Shown: one piece after another, positions 26,026-38,100 of the stretch | Layout: each line of letters starts with the position of its first letter | Numbering within the stretch: the first letter of the stretch is position 1 | DNA from: Thermohalobaculum sp039033215 | GTDB taxonomy: Bacteria; Pseudomonadota; Alphaproteobacteria; Rhodobacterales; Rhodobacteraceae | Assembly: GCA_039033215.1 (NCBI GenBank) | Contig: JBCCDA010000007.1 | Coordinates: 1-64,000, forward strand | Direction of reading: 5' to 3' | DNA: 64,000 nt | The notes under the pieces: model-generated | What the model was told of the DNA's origin: nothing | What the model saw: only the letters and a program-made list of their open reading frames with translations | Databases searched by the model: none | Made by a program: the position numbers and the translations under genes

Positions 26026-26796
26026 ATGCGTTTGAAGGACAAAACCGCCGTCGTGACCGGGGGCGCCTCCGGCATCGGCAAGGCCATCGCGCTGAAGTTT
26101 GCCGGGGAAGGCGCTCATGTGATCGTAGCGGATGTAATCGAGGCGCCGCTGGAAGGCGGTGAGCAGACTGTCGAGGCAATACTGGCCGCGGGCGGATCGG
26201 CCGAGCAGGTCTCCTGCGACGTGACCCGGGCCGCCGATCTGGACGCCGCCGTCGCGCGTGCCGTGGAGGTCGGCGGGCGGTTGGACGTGATGGTCAACAA
26301 CGCGGCCGTGCGCTCGCCCTTTCGGGTGCACGAGACCACCGACGAAGAATGGGACCGCGCCATCGGCGTCAACGCCAAGGGCGTCTTTATGGGCTGCCGT
26401 GCGGCGATCCGTCAGATGCTGACGCAGGACCTGGTGGACGAGGTCCGGGGGCGGATCGTCAACCTCTCGTCCCAGCACGGCATGGTCCGCAGCCCGCAGG
26501 CCTTCTGCTACGGGGTCGGCAAAGCGGCGGTGGTCTACATGACGCGCCAGATCGCCGGGGACTATGCGCCGGACGGGATCGTCTGCAATGCGGTAGCACC
26601 AGGCAAGGTGCTGACGGGGCGGGGCGGGGCCGCGACAGCGCCCGAGACGCTGGCCTATTCCCATTCGCGCACGCCGTGGTCGCGGCTGGGCCGACCGTCC
26701 GACGTGGCGAACGCGGCGCTCTTCCTGGCAAGCGACGAGGCGACTTTCATCACCGGCGAGAACCTGATGGTCGATGGCGGCTGGATGGCCAGCTAG
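26026..26796 (+). CDS. Short-chain dehydrogenase/reductase
   Basis: A classical SDR of 256 residues using NAD(P)H. TGGASGIGKAI (residues 11-21) is the Rossmann nucleotide-binding loop, VNNAA is the structural motif, and NLSSQHG with YGVGK provides catalytic Ser, Tyr and Lys. The C-terminal TGENLMVDGGWMAS is typical. A good GGGGAGAGAC sequence precedes ATG 26026. The substrate cannot be predicted; the position between an allantoinase-like hydrolase and a sulfotransferase-like protein does not decide it. Confidence 0.92.
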   Translation: MRLKDKTAVVTGGASGIGKAIALKFAGEGAHVIVADVIEAPLEGGEQTVEAILAAGGSAEQVSCDVTRAADLDAAVARAVEVGGRLDVMVNNAAVRSPFRVHETTDEEWDRAIGVNAKGVFMGCRAAIRQMLTQDLVDEVRGRIVNLSSQHGMVRSPQAFCYGVGKAAVVYMTRQIAGDYAPDGIVCNAVAPGKVLTGRGGAATAPETLAYSHSRTPWSRLGRPSDVANAALFLASDEATFITGENLMVDGGWMAS

Positions 26797-26888
26797 CGGG
26801 CTCGGGTGGGCCTTGCGTTGGGTCGGCCGGTGGTCCCTCGGTTCACATCTGCGACGCATCCTCGTCCGCTCAAGGGGGGTGAGAGTTC

Positions 26889-27728
26889 ATGACCGAAATC
26901 CAGGGGTTCCACTTCATCTCCGGCCTGCCGAGATCAAGGTCCACGCTGCTGGCGGCGATCCTGCGGCAGAACCCGCGGTTCCACGCCTCCATGACCTCGC
27001 CCGTCGGCCCCCTGTTCAACGCCTGTCTGAACGCGATGGGGGCCGAGAACGAGTTTGCGGTTTTCTTCAGTGACGACCAGAAGCGCGCGATCCTGCGGGG
27101 GGTCTTCGACAACTACTACCGGTTCGTCGACGCGGGCGAGATCGTCTTTGATACGAACCGCATGTGGACCAGCCAGATCCCGGCCGTGCGCCAGCTTTTC
27201 CCGCGCTCGAAGATGATCTGCTGCGTGCGCAACCCCGCCTGGGTCTTCGACTCGGTCGAGCGGCTGACCCGCAAGAACGCCTTCGATGTCAGTCGGATCT
27301 TCTCGTCGCCGCAGGAACGGTCGACCATCTTCACACGGGCGGACGCGCTGCTGCACCCCAACCGCATGATCGGCTTCGCCTCGTCCGCGCTGAAGGAGGC
27401 GTACTACAGTGCGGAAAGCGACATGCTGCTGCTGGTGGACTACGATCTGCTGGCCAGCCGCCCCGCCGAGGTACTGCCGCTGATCTACAAATTCATTGAT
27501 GAGGAGCCCTTTGACCACGACTTCGACAACGTCGAGTACGAGGCCGAGGACTTCGACATGCAGATGCTGGCCAAGGATCTGCATACGGTCCGTGGGAAGA
27601 TCGAGCTGACGCCGCGCCAGACCATCCTGCCGCCCGATCTGTTCAAGCGCTTCCAGGACCTCATCTTCTGGCATGACGCCGCGGGCACGGCTGCGCACAG
27701 GATCGTGGTGTCGAACGAGATGGACTAA
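26889..27728 (+). CDS. Sulfotransferase-like protein
   Basis: A 279-residue P-loop protein related to PAPS-dependent sulfotransferases. ISGLPRSRSTLLAAIL is the 5'-phosphosulfate-binding loop and MICCVRNPAWVFDSVERL the 3'-phosphate-binding segment. Proteins of this type are common in marine alphaproteobacteria and modify glycans or small molecules, but the acceptor is not known. AAGGGGGGTGAGA lies upstream of ATG 26889. The 92-bp gap after the SDR gene leaves open whether it is in the same operon. Confidence 0.85.
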   Translation: MTEIQGFHFISGLPRSRSTLLAAILRQNPRFHASMTSPVGPLFNACLNAMGAENEFAVFFSDDQKRAILRGVFDNYYRFVDAGEIVFDTNRMWTSQIPAVRQLFPRSKMICCVRNPAWVFDSVERLTRKNAFDVSRIFSSPQERSTIFTRADALLHPNRMIGFASSALKEAYYSAESDMLLLVDYDLLASRPAEVLPLIYKFIDEEPFDHDFDNVEYEAEDFDMQMLAKDLHTVRGKIELTPRQTILPPDLFKRFQDLIFWHDAAGTAAHRIVVSNEMD

Positions 27729-28088
27729 GCCTGAACGACGTCCGGGGGCTGCCGTTGAAGGCTCGTCACGCCCGATCGTGACAAAGGCCACGTGCCCACC
27801 GCATTTTACAGATGCTGCCCGAATCACAAACACTGCGCGCGACGCAACCTAAAGAAGAGCGCAAGAAATTGAACTTTATCGCTGCAAGTTCACCTGCTCC
27901 GTGTAAGAACACCTTGTAAACCATATTTCTACCGAGATTTTCAAAACACACAATCCATCAGTGCAAAATGCACGTGAAATTACCCATGGTTGTGTGTCAT
28001 GGTCATGTATTTGTGAATTTGTTGTTTAATGAAAAAAATAGAATAAAATTGATTCCAAGGATTTTCATCAGCACCTTGGGTTCCAGTA
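27729..28088. other. 360-bp AT-rich intergenic region upstream of the LuxR-type gene
   Basis: No gene was recognised. The base composition changes sharply from about 27830 to 28080 to AT-rich DNA with A-runs near 28031-28047, unlike the flanking genes. It holds an inverted repeat at 27870-27892 and the small palindrome GTGCA-AAA-TGCAC at 27961-27973. It probably contains the promoter of the regulator gene. Confidence 0.7.
27870..27892. promoter_or_regulatory. Inverted repeat upstream of the LuxR-type regulator
   Basis: TGAACTT (27870-27876) and AAGTTCA (27886-27892) form a perfect 7-bp inverted repeat with a 9-base spacer, about 200 bases before the regulator start. Size and symmetry fit a dimeric HTH operator, possibly autoregulatory. 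The binding protein is not known. Confidence 0.4.
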
Positions 28089-28859
28089 ATGGCAAAAAGA
28101 TACTTAGGGGACGATGGATGGTTGCTCACCTTAAAGGAGAACAATCAGACACTACTTCACCTGTTGGGAATCTCCGGAGCTACATCGCTTGATGAGGCTG
28201 TGTTCAGCCTCGAGAAGATCACCACCGATCGCCGCTACTCCGGGTATGCGCTGACGCTGTGCCGAGCCACAGATGGCGGTGTTGTGTCGTCAGCGCTCGC
28301 GGCCGGGGGTGTGTTCGCCGAACTAGAAGGAAGATCGGTACCAAGCGCAACGTCTTGTCAGGCGTTTTTTCCGTCTGACAAGCCCGTGCGCCTGCAGCCT
28401 GGCTCCCGCGGGAACCATCGGCTGTTTGCCCCTGTTGCGACACGCATGGGGCTTGTAGCGTTTGGTGTCCATGCGCGCGTTGGAAGCGGCGTGGGGAACT
28501 TCGGGCTGATCGTTTGCTCAAGTGTCGAGAGCGCGCGGAGCGATGTGCGCACCACCGGGGACACGGATGTGCTGCAGCTTGCGCTGCTAGCAGTCGTGCA
28601 GAACCATCTGGATGCGACATCCGCTGATCAGAGCGCAAAGCTGCCCCGCGGAGAGGCAGAGGTCCTGGCCGCCTACGCCAACGGGCGCACCCCGAAGGAG
28701 ATCGCGGAAGAACGGCAAACGTCGGTGCGGACCGTGCGAAATCAGCTCGACTCGGTGCGTCAGCGACTGTCGGCGCGGACGAACGCCCACGCCGTCGCAT
28801 TGGCCACCGCATGCAATGCGATTCCCATATCTGTCGATAGTATTGTCGACTTTGGTTAA
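28089..28859 (+). CDS. LuxR-type HTH transcriptional regulator
   Basis: A 256-residue regulator. Residues about 190-245 form a GerE/LuxR helix-turn-helix (GEAEVLAAYANGRTPKEIA, then TSVRTVRNQLDSVRQRLSAR). The N-terminal 180 residues have no domain I can name. They lack the obvious conserved Trp/Tyr/Asp pattern of acyl-homoserine-lactone pockets, and there is no receiver Asp motif, so the input signal is unknown. ATG 28089 is the only early in-frame start, with a poor ribosome-binding site. It is the nearest regulator to the giant exoprotein gene and runs in the same direction, 320 bp upstream, so it may control it. Confidence 0.85.
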   Translation: MAKRYLGDDGWLLTLKENNQTLLHLLGISGATSLDEAVFSLEKITTDRRYSGYALTLCRATDGGVVSSALAAGGVFAELEGRSVPSATSCQAFFPSDKPVRLQPGSRGNHRLFAPVATRMGLVAFGVHARVGSGVGNFGLIVCSSVESARSDVRTTGDTDVLQLALLAVVQNHLDATSADQSAKLPRGEAEVLAAYANGRTPKEIAEERQTSVRTVRNQLDSVRQRLSARTNAHAVALATACNAIPISVDSIVDFG

Positions 28860-29178
28860 AGCAACCGAAGGTCGAGTTGGCGGTGGGTAAATATAATAGT
28901 GGGTAGGTAGAATGACGGATCGCCGGATTGGAGGGCCTCCCGCATTATGAGGCATCGAATCAAAGGCTGATCTGTTCGAGGACGAGAAGTACAAAGCTAG
29001 ACAACTTACCGCAAAGAATTGCTGACTCTGCTTTTGTGTGGAGTGGCCAAAAAAATTTTGAAAGCCAAGATCTCAATTTATCTTGGCCACCTCTAGCTCT
29101 GTGCTTCTGAAAGTTGAACTAGATTGGTTGTGTACGCGCCAAGGTAGCTGACTGATATTAGCAAAGAGGTCACGTGTC
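28860..29178 (+). other. 319-bp intergenic leader of the giant RTX gene
   Basis: AT-rich and without a convincing gene. It must hold the promoter and 5' leader of the 15-kb gene. GAGG near 29165, about 9 bases before ATG 29179, is the ribosome-binding site. Two competing inverted repeats lie at 29043-29090. Confidence 0.7.
29043..29090 (+). promoter_or_regulatory. Nested, mutually exclusive inverted repeats before the giant RTX gene
   Basis: GTGGCCAA (29043-29050) pairs perfectly with TTGGCCAC (29083-29090). GCCAAGAT (29064-29071) pairs perfectly with ATCTTGGC (29080-29087). The two right arms overlap, so the stems exclude each other in RNA. This could be a double operator or an RNA switch in the leader of the giant gene, 90-135 bases before its start. 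Confidence 0.5.
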
Positions 29179-32100
29179 ATGCCGATTTCCTTTACTGAAG
29201 CTGGAGTATTTTCGGGTGCGGACGGCGGTCCGAACATCCTGAACAACCCAACCTCTTTGCAGTTCGGCCCTGACGGCCGACTCTACGTCACCGAACAGAA
29301 CGGCAGCGTGAACGCTTTCACGGTCGAGCTTCAGGGCGACACCTGGGTGGCAACCGACGCCGAGGAACTGGTCGATGCAAACGGCGATGGCCTCGTCAAG
29401 AACATCCAGAACCACAATGACGACGGTTCCGTTAACAACGTCGAAGACAATCGCCAAGTAACTGGCATTCTGACGGCTGGCACCGCAGACGAGCCGATCC
29501 TCTACATTTCGTCGAGCGATCCGCAGATTGCGTCGAACGGGGAAAAGAACCTCGACACGAACTCCGGTGTCGTGACGCGCGCCAGCTTCAACAGCACGAC
29601 GGGCGAATGGGAGGTAGTTGACCTGGTCCGCGGCCTGCCCCGGTCCGAAGAGAACCACGCCGTCAACGGCATGATTCTGGGCGAAGACGGCACGACCCTC
29701 TTGCTGCAGGTTGGCGGCTTCACGAACAATGGCGCGCCATCGGGTTTCTTCTCGTACACCAACGAGTATGTGCTTTCGGGTTCGGTCCTCGAGCTTGATC
29801 TGGCCGCGCTGGATGCTCTGCCGACGCTGACTGATCCTAACGGCGGGCAAGACGGCACTTCGCGCGACTACAAGTACGATCTGCCCACGCTGGACGACCC
29901 CAACCGGACTAATGCGCCTGTGGGTCTGAGCGACGCGGATGCGATCGCCCAAGGGTTTCTGGAAGACTCGGACGGCATGGACCTTGTTGGCCCTTGGGGT
30001 GGCAATGATGGCCTTAACATGGCGATTCTGCCGGCTGACGCGCCCCTGCGCATCTTCGCCGACGGCATGCGAAACGCGTATGACCTAGCGCGTACGCCAG
30101 ACGGCAAGATCTACACCGTCGACAACGGTTCGAACGGTGGTCTCGGCGGCGCGCCCGCAGTTGAAGGTCAGGTGTTTGCCGGACCGGACGGACAGCTTGG
30201 TACTGCTGACGATATTGTCGCGCCGGATGACGGCGACGGAATCGCCGGCGAAGCGCTGGCAATCCCGGGCGTGGGCAGCTTCGGCGAAGGCGAGCCGCTG
30301 CAGCAGATCGTCGAGGGTGGCTACTACTACCACGCCAACCCGGTTCGTTCGAACCAGAACCAGTCCTGGACGGTCTACAACGACAGCGGCAACGAGGACA
30401 CGAGCCTGGCGACGAGCTTTGTCCCTGACATCTCGGCCCTCGTGCCCATCGGGGTCAACATCGCCGATGGCTTCCTGATTGATCCGTCGAAGTTCGCGGG
30501 ATTGGAAGGCCTGGATCCGAACGATGTGGACGATCGCGCGATCATTGATGCACGACTGTTCCTGAGCGGCGTGACCATCGACAGCGACGCGCTGGAGCAG
30601 AACGATCCCGATGGCGACGGCCCGGGCCAGCAAGCCATTGAAATCCTGGGGTCTTCGACCAACGGTATCCTCGCCTATGACAGCGGCGGTGCGGCGTTCG
30701 GCGGGACGATTGACGGCAAGCTGTTCGTCACCCAGTTCAACGATAACATCACGCTGCTGAACATTAACGATGCCGGCACCGATCTCGAACCCATTTTTGA
30801 GGAAGGCCCGGACGGCATCTTTGGCACGGCAGACGACGTCGTTCAGGACGCAGACGGCGTTCTCTTCGTGGCGAACACCACCCTCGGTGTGCCGCTTGTC
30901 AACCCGCTTGACGTCACGCAGGGCCCAGGCGGAACCCTTTGGGTCGCTGAGATCGGTAGTAATGAAATCACGGTTCTTGCACCTTCCAACGTCATCGATC
31001 CGTTCAACGACGACTCCGACTTCGACGGCATCCTGAACGTCGACGATCCGTTCATCCGAGATGCCTCGAACGGTACGCTCGTTACCATCACGCCTGACGC
31101 ACCCACCGTGTGGGAGTTCTCGCAGGATGCAGGCGACGTGACGCCCGGACCCGACGGGTTCGGCGGTGGCCTCACCGGCGTGATGATCAATGGCACGACC
31201 GACTTCGAGGAGTTCTTCCAGTCGCCGCTTGATCCAGGCGACCCGAACAACAGCCAGATCCAGCTCGACAACGTGAAGTTCGTGACCGCCGCCGGCGGCG
31301 GCACGACCACGATCGAGCAAGTGTCGAACGGTGATCCGTTCGAGAACGGTAACAACGGTGAATTCCTGTTCCACACCGGCTTCACGCTGGGCGCGACGGT
31401 CGAGACCTTCACCGTCACCTGGGTCGTGAAGAACCCTGCGGCGACGTCGCTGGGGAATGATATCACTGACAGCTTCCAGCAGATCGGTGGGTATATCGGC
31501 GACGGTACGCAGTCGAACTACCTGAAGATCGTTGCGATCGAGACCGCCAACGGCGGTGGCACGCGGAACATTCAGATCGCGCTGGAAGATAACGACGGTA
31601 TCAGTCAGAGCATCAACCTCCCGGCTAACGATGTCTTCAATGAAGCGGTGCTGGTCCAGGACTCGAACATCGTGTTCGAACTGGAAATCGATCCGACGGC
31701 AGGCACGGCCGTTCCGAAGGCGACCTACACGACGACGAGCGGTGATGTCGAGATCACCGGCGGTCCGACGGATGTGATCGACCTGACGGGTTCGGCGGTT
31801 CTGAACACAATCCAGGGCAACAACACGGTCGAGGGTCAGACGACGGGGATCGCCACGGGGCTGTTTGCGACGAACAACGGGTCGTCGAACGACACGTTCC
31901 AGGCCGTCTTCGACAGCATCACCGTCACGGCCACCGAGGCCGAAGTGGCTCCGGTCGCTGGCGACGACAGCTTCTTCACGCAACCGAACAACTCACTGAC
32001 GATCTCGGTTGCCGATCTCTTGGCCAATGATACCGACGCAAATGCCAGCGATACACTGGTCGTGACCGGCGTCAGCGGAGATGCGAACGCGACGGTAACG

Positions 32101-35100
32101 CTTGACGACAACGGCACTGCCGGCGACACGTCGGACGACTTCGTGACCTTCACGCCCGTGACCGACTTCACCGGCACATCGGTCTTCTCTTACACGGTCA
32201 CCGATGGCACGCTCACCGATACGGCAGACGTATCTGTCGATGTGTCTGACCTGAGCGTCCTGTTCCGGGTGAACGCTGGGACTGCGACCATCGCAGCATC
32301 GGCCAACGACCCCTACAACAGTACGCTCGACTGGATCGGGACGGGTGCCGCAGGCGCGCAGTCTGGCACGCAGTCCGGGCTCGATTTCTCAGTCAACACG
32401 GGGAATCTATCGGTTCACGACATCGCGGGCCGCGACGCATCGGTGGCCGACTATGTGCCGCAGGAGCTCTTTGCACAGGAGCGCTGGGATCCGGACTCAG
32501 GTGCGGAAATGCAGTACAGCTTTGGTGGCGGCGATCTGGCGGTTGGCACGTACACGGCCAACATCTTCGCTGGCAACGGCTTTGGCGGCACGTCTGCACC
32601 TGGACAGCGGGTCTTCGACATTCTGGTCGAAGATGAGCTGGTGTTTGACGATGTCGATCTCGCAGCTCTCTTTGGTCATCAGACCGGCGGTCTGCTGACG
32701 TGGACGGGCGAGGTAACGGACGGGACGCTCGACATCGAGTGGGTGCGCGATGGCGTGAATTCTGTCGAGAACCCGACCGTGAACGGCATCGAGATTCTGG
32801 CCGGCGCAGTGGGCGAGGCGCCTCTGAGCGTCTCCATCGTCAGCGGCGACCAGACCGTAGGCGAGGATGATGGCTCGGCGTTCATCTCGATCCTGACGAA
32901 CCGGACGGTTCCGAACGACGAGAGCGTGACGTTCACCTATGTCATCGAAGGCGTCACAGCGACACCCGAGGCCGATTACTCGCCCAACGAGTCACTCACC
33001 GGCGCCGGGACGGCCACTTTCACCGGTACCGCGACCATTGCGGGCGGGTCGTCGGACTTCCAGATCCCGATCGATATCCTTCAGGACACGGACATCGAAC
33101 CGAACGAGACCTTTACGGTGGAAATCACCAGCGTGAGCGCGAACGCGTCGCTTGGGTCGGTCACACAGGCGACCGTAACGATCCAGGACGACGATGTCGT
33201 GGTGACGCCGGGCGAGGCCGTGGTGCGGATCAACGCGGGTGGCGCCGAAGTTGCGGCGAACGATGGCGGTATCGTCTGGAGCGCGGATCAGACGGCAGTA
33301 GATACAAACGGCTCCGCTGCGATCGGAACGCCGTCCGAGTTCCTGCGCGCAGGCAGCGACGTTGCAACCTACGGCGACAACACGCCAACCGGCCCGGGAA
33401 CCAACGCGACAGGTGCGCCTGACGCCCTGTTCACGACCGAGCGGTTCTGGCCAGGCACGGCCGACGATGCGTTCGGCTACGATTTCGACCTCGAGAACGG
33501 CGACTACGTCGTCAACCTCTACTTTGACGAGTTGTTCTTCGGTGCCGCAGGCGCCCGGGTCTTCGACGTCGCGCTGGAGGGCGACATCGTCCTCGACGAC
33601 TTCGATCCGTTTGTGGCCGCGGGCAGCAGCAACGACACCTCGAAGCAGTCGTTTGCAGTCTCGCTCACGGATGGTGAGCTGAACCTCGACTTCATCGTTG
33701 GCTCGGTAAACAACCCGAATATCGCGGCCATCGAGATCCTCGAGGTCGATTCGAACACGGGCCCTGCCGTGATTTCGATTGCGGCGCCGGATCCGGCATC
33801 GGTGGTCGAAGACGGCGACATCGGCAACACTTCGCTCGACTTCGCCGTCAGTTTCGACACGACGCCGAGCGAGGCCGTGACGATAGAGTACTCGGTCGAG
33901 ATCAACGGGGTGCTCACCCCCGGTCTGACCCAGGTGCTGGGCACGGCAGACGGCACCATCACGGTGGACGTGCCGAACGACGACGCCAATGATGGTGCAG
34001 AGGCGGTGACAGTCACCCTGACAGGTGTCTCGGTTGGTGGTGCGTCGGCAGTCTTGGGAACGGCGGTCGCGGCAAGTGCGACCGTTACGGAGGACGACAG
34101 CGACACACCGGCGGCTCAGGTTCTATACCGTGTCAATGCGGGTGGACCCGAGCTGGCGGCCATCGATGGCGGCCCGGCATGGACGGCGGACCTGGGAACG
34201 TTCGGTGCGGCAAACAACAGCCCGTACCTGTTCTCCGCGCCGACCGTAAACACGATCTTCAACAACAGTTCTGCAAATTCGTATGCCGGTGATGTCGAGA
34301 CGACAATCGGTGTGCCAAGTTCGACCCCGCTTGCGCTGTTCGACACAGAGCGTGGTGATCGCGGCATCGAGGCACCCACAATCGCATACCAGTTCGACGT
34401 CGGCACGGACTTTGGTCTGGTCGAGGGCGACGAGGTCGAAGTGCGGCTCTACGTCGCTGAGATCTTCAACGGGGTCGATGCTGCTGGGGAGCGTGTCTTC
34501 GACGTCGAAGTGGACGGCGTTGTGCCGACTGAGTTTGACGATATCGATCCGTTCGCTGATGGGGGTAATGCCGGCAATGTCGGAACTGTGCGCACCTACA
34601 TCGCCACGGTCGACGCCGACGGCATTCTGGATCTGAACTTCCTGAACGGTGTCGAGAACCCCGCAATCAAGGCGATCGAGATCCTGACCGTGGAGTCGGG
34701 TACACTGCCGACGGTGTCGGTTGGCGACCCGGTCCCTGCCTCCATCGAGGAAACAGGCGATACCGGTGTCACGACACTCGTCTTCCCGGTGACCTTCTCC
34801 GAGGCGCCCAGCGAGGCTGTGACGGTCTCGTACGAGGTTGACATCAACGGCACGGTTACGGCGGCTTCGCTGGTGCTGGGCACTTCGGACGGCGTGATCT
34901 CGGTCGATGTTCCAAACGACGATGCGAGCAACGGAACCGAGAACGTGACGGTCACCTTGACAGGTATCACGGTCGGGGATGCTGCGGCGGAGCTTGGCAC
35001 AACCGTGGCCAGCGGCGCTGTCACCGAAGACGACGGTACGACCATCGACAGCTTCAACGGCACGCCTGCAGTCGGGAACGACTTCTCGAACGACAGCGCC

Positions 35101-38100
35101 AATCCGGATGATGTCACGCTGCTGCTCGGCTCGAACACGCTGGTGTCGAACGGCGGCGGCGGTGACAGCGACTTCATTACCTTCGAGGTCGCGGCTGGCC
35201 AGCGACTGACGCAGATCAACCTCACCGGGGTTGTCGATGGAGTAGGCGGCGGCGAGGGCGTCTTCCTTGGCATCCAGCTCTCGGACTCGTTCCCGGCACT
35301 GGGCGATATCGTGTCCGGCGCTGAATCGATCGACGGCGGCACCGTGTTCAGCTCGGCTCAGGCCGGGACGGACCTTCTGCCCTTGCTTGCCAGCACCGAG
35401 GTCGAGAACGTCAATCCTGGCCAGGAGCAGACCACGACGGGCTTCGCCCTGCCGCTGGGCCCGGGCCAATACACGCTGTGGTTCAACCAGAACCAGAGCG
35501 ACACCGAGAGCACCATTGAGCTGGTGACCGAGGAGATCCCGCCCGCGCCGACGGGAGACGTGTATCTTGCGAACCAGGATGGCAACTTCGTCATTGAGGC
35601 CGAGGATGCGCGCGAGAGCGAGGGCGGCAGTGGTCTCAATGGCTGGGAGTTCCAGACCGAGCATGATCTCGATGGTCCGGGTGAGATCGACGAGAACCAC
35701 GAGGCCTTCACCGGTGACGGCTTCCTCGAATGGGACGGAGGACAGTTCTTCAATGACCCGTCCAATGGGAACCTGAAGTACAAGATCTTCGTGGAGACCA
35801 CGGGCACCTACTACCTCAATGTCCGCAGCTCGATCGAGATCGAGGCGACTGGTGGTGCCAACCCGTTCACCGAGCACAACGACAGCTTCGGGCGGATGAC
35901 CGATGAAAACGGCGATCCGCTGGAAATGCTCCCGGGTTTCAAGGGCGGTGAGGTTGTCGATCCGACGTTCACTGGTGAGAACGGCAACTTCAACGATGGC
36001 TGGCACAAGAACTTCCAGTCCGGCGGTCCCTTCAACGACTGGAAATGGTCGAACAAGAACGTCGACAACACCGGTATTCCGATCGCCTACGAGCTTGAGG
36101 CCGGCAATACCTACCACATCGAGATCGCGGCGCGGTCGAACAACTACGCGATCGACCGGATCCATCTTGAGCTGATCGAGAACCCTCCGGGCGAGGGTCA
36201 GGTAACCAATCCCGTTACTCCTGATGAGAACGCCCCCCTCTCGCCCTTGGCCGTTGCTGGCGCCGAGATCTCGGGCCGGGTGTTCGCCGACGCGAACGGA
36301 GATGCGGTTGACAACGGTGAGCCGGGCATTGCGGATGTCACGGTCGAGCTGCTGGACGACGGTGGCTCGGTTGTCGATACGGTGCTTACCGGTATCGATG
36401 GCAGCTACACCTTCGAGAACCTGGCGGACGGCACCTACTCGGTCCGGTTCCCGACCGATCTTGAAGGCGACGCGCTGGTTGCAGCCGACCAGGGCGGCGA
36501 CGACGATGTCGACAGCGACGCAAACGCCGCGACGGGTGAGACCCCGGCGTTCGCAGTGGTTGCTGGAGATGTGATCGACAATGTCGATGCAGGCTATGAC
36601 CGCGAGATCACGCTGGTTGGTGAAGCTGTCCTGACCGTGAACGACGGTGCGAACGACATCGAGATTTCGAACTTCGGTGCGGGTTCGTTCCAGATCTCGA
36701 ATACGGGTGAGAAGAACATCACCGCGATCGAGATCGACGTCACCGATGCGCTGTTCCCGGATGCGGTCTTCGATCCTTTCGGGCTTGCCGGTGACCTCAA
36801 TGCGAAAATCCTGGAGATCAACACAGAAGGTGGCACGGGCGTCATCACCCCCGCAGGTGGCTTCGATGAAGACGCCATTGGCATCACCTACATCGGCGCT
36901 GGCGGAACTGCCGGGTACGAGAAGATCCGTCTGACCTTCAACGACTTCAATCCGGGTGAGACGTTGGGCTTCTCGGTAGACATGGACCCGAATTCGGTTG
37001 CGGGTGCTGCCAAGGGTACGCTCGACAGCGGCGCGCCCTTGGCAGGTGCCGGCAACTGGGATGTCGGCGGCATCTCAGGCGCTGAGCTGATCGGCAGTTC
37101 CTTCATCGTCGAGTACGACGACGCCAGCACCTCGATCGGTAAGCTGCATGGGCAGGGCACCGGCGAGCAATCTGGTGCGACCGCGCTCAGCACGCAGTCC
37201 GGCGAGAGCCTTGATGTAACGCTCACGGTAAACGGGTTGATCCCGGGCGCCGAGGGTACTTACGGCACGGGTGGTCCGCAGATCCTGATCTCCGGCCCCG
37301 CGGGCGAAATCGCACGGGTGCTGGTGTCGAAGGGCTTCATCGTGCCCTTCACCAACAACTTCGCCGTATCAGACCCCTATGCGGCGACCCTTGACGCCCA
37401 GATCGCGGTGCTCGAGGCCAGCGGTTTCCCGGCCAACAACGCGGTCGAGATGCTGTACGTCGACGTGCCTCTGACAGGTGCACTACAGGATATCTCTGGT
37501 CTCTTCGACTTCAGCCAGGTTGCGGGCTTCGATCTGTCCGTCCCGGATCAGACGAACGACTACGGTATCCTGGAAGAGGACAAGCTCCCGCTCGCCATCG
37601 TGGCCAGCGTGGTCGACCCGGCCACGGATATCCCGAAGGGCGAGGTGACGTCGCCGATCCACCTGGTTCACTCGGACACGGTGTCAGACATCGTTCTGTC
37701 GCCGATCGTGGCCGAGATCGTCGAAAGTGGCGACACCGCCACGTTCACCCAGATCGACATCAGCGCCGCGGTCCTGGCAGGTGCCGAGGGCACTTACGAG
37801 GCCGTCCTCACCGTCGATGGTGTCGAAGTGGCCGTGCAGTCCGTGACGCTGGCGGAGGGCGCGAACACGTTCTCGCTGCAGGTGCCGAACGACAATGTGG
37901 ACGATGGCGTAGACATCGCGTCGGTCACGTTGCGTGAAGTGGGCGGCGGCGCGGCGGTTCCTGCGGTCGCGGCTGTGTTCTCGATCACCGAGGACGACGG
38001 CCCGATCGAGGGTGCGACGCTACTGCGGATCAACGCCTTCGGGCCGGAGCTGGCTGCGCTCGATGCGGGTCCGGTCTGGCAGGCTGATACGGTGGCCGCG

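Noticed and set aside
28928..29110. 60-codon open frame before the giant gene
   Set aside because: No ribosome-binding site, no family likeness, and it covers the inverted repeats of the leader; treated as non-coding.
30085..36165. Very long minus-strand open frames inside the giant RTX gene
   Set aside because: They are shadows created by high GC third positions and GAC/GGC-rich codons; no motif is recognisable and the plus-strand domains are unambiguous.
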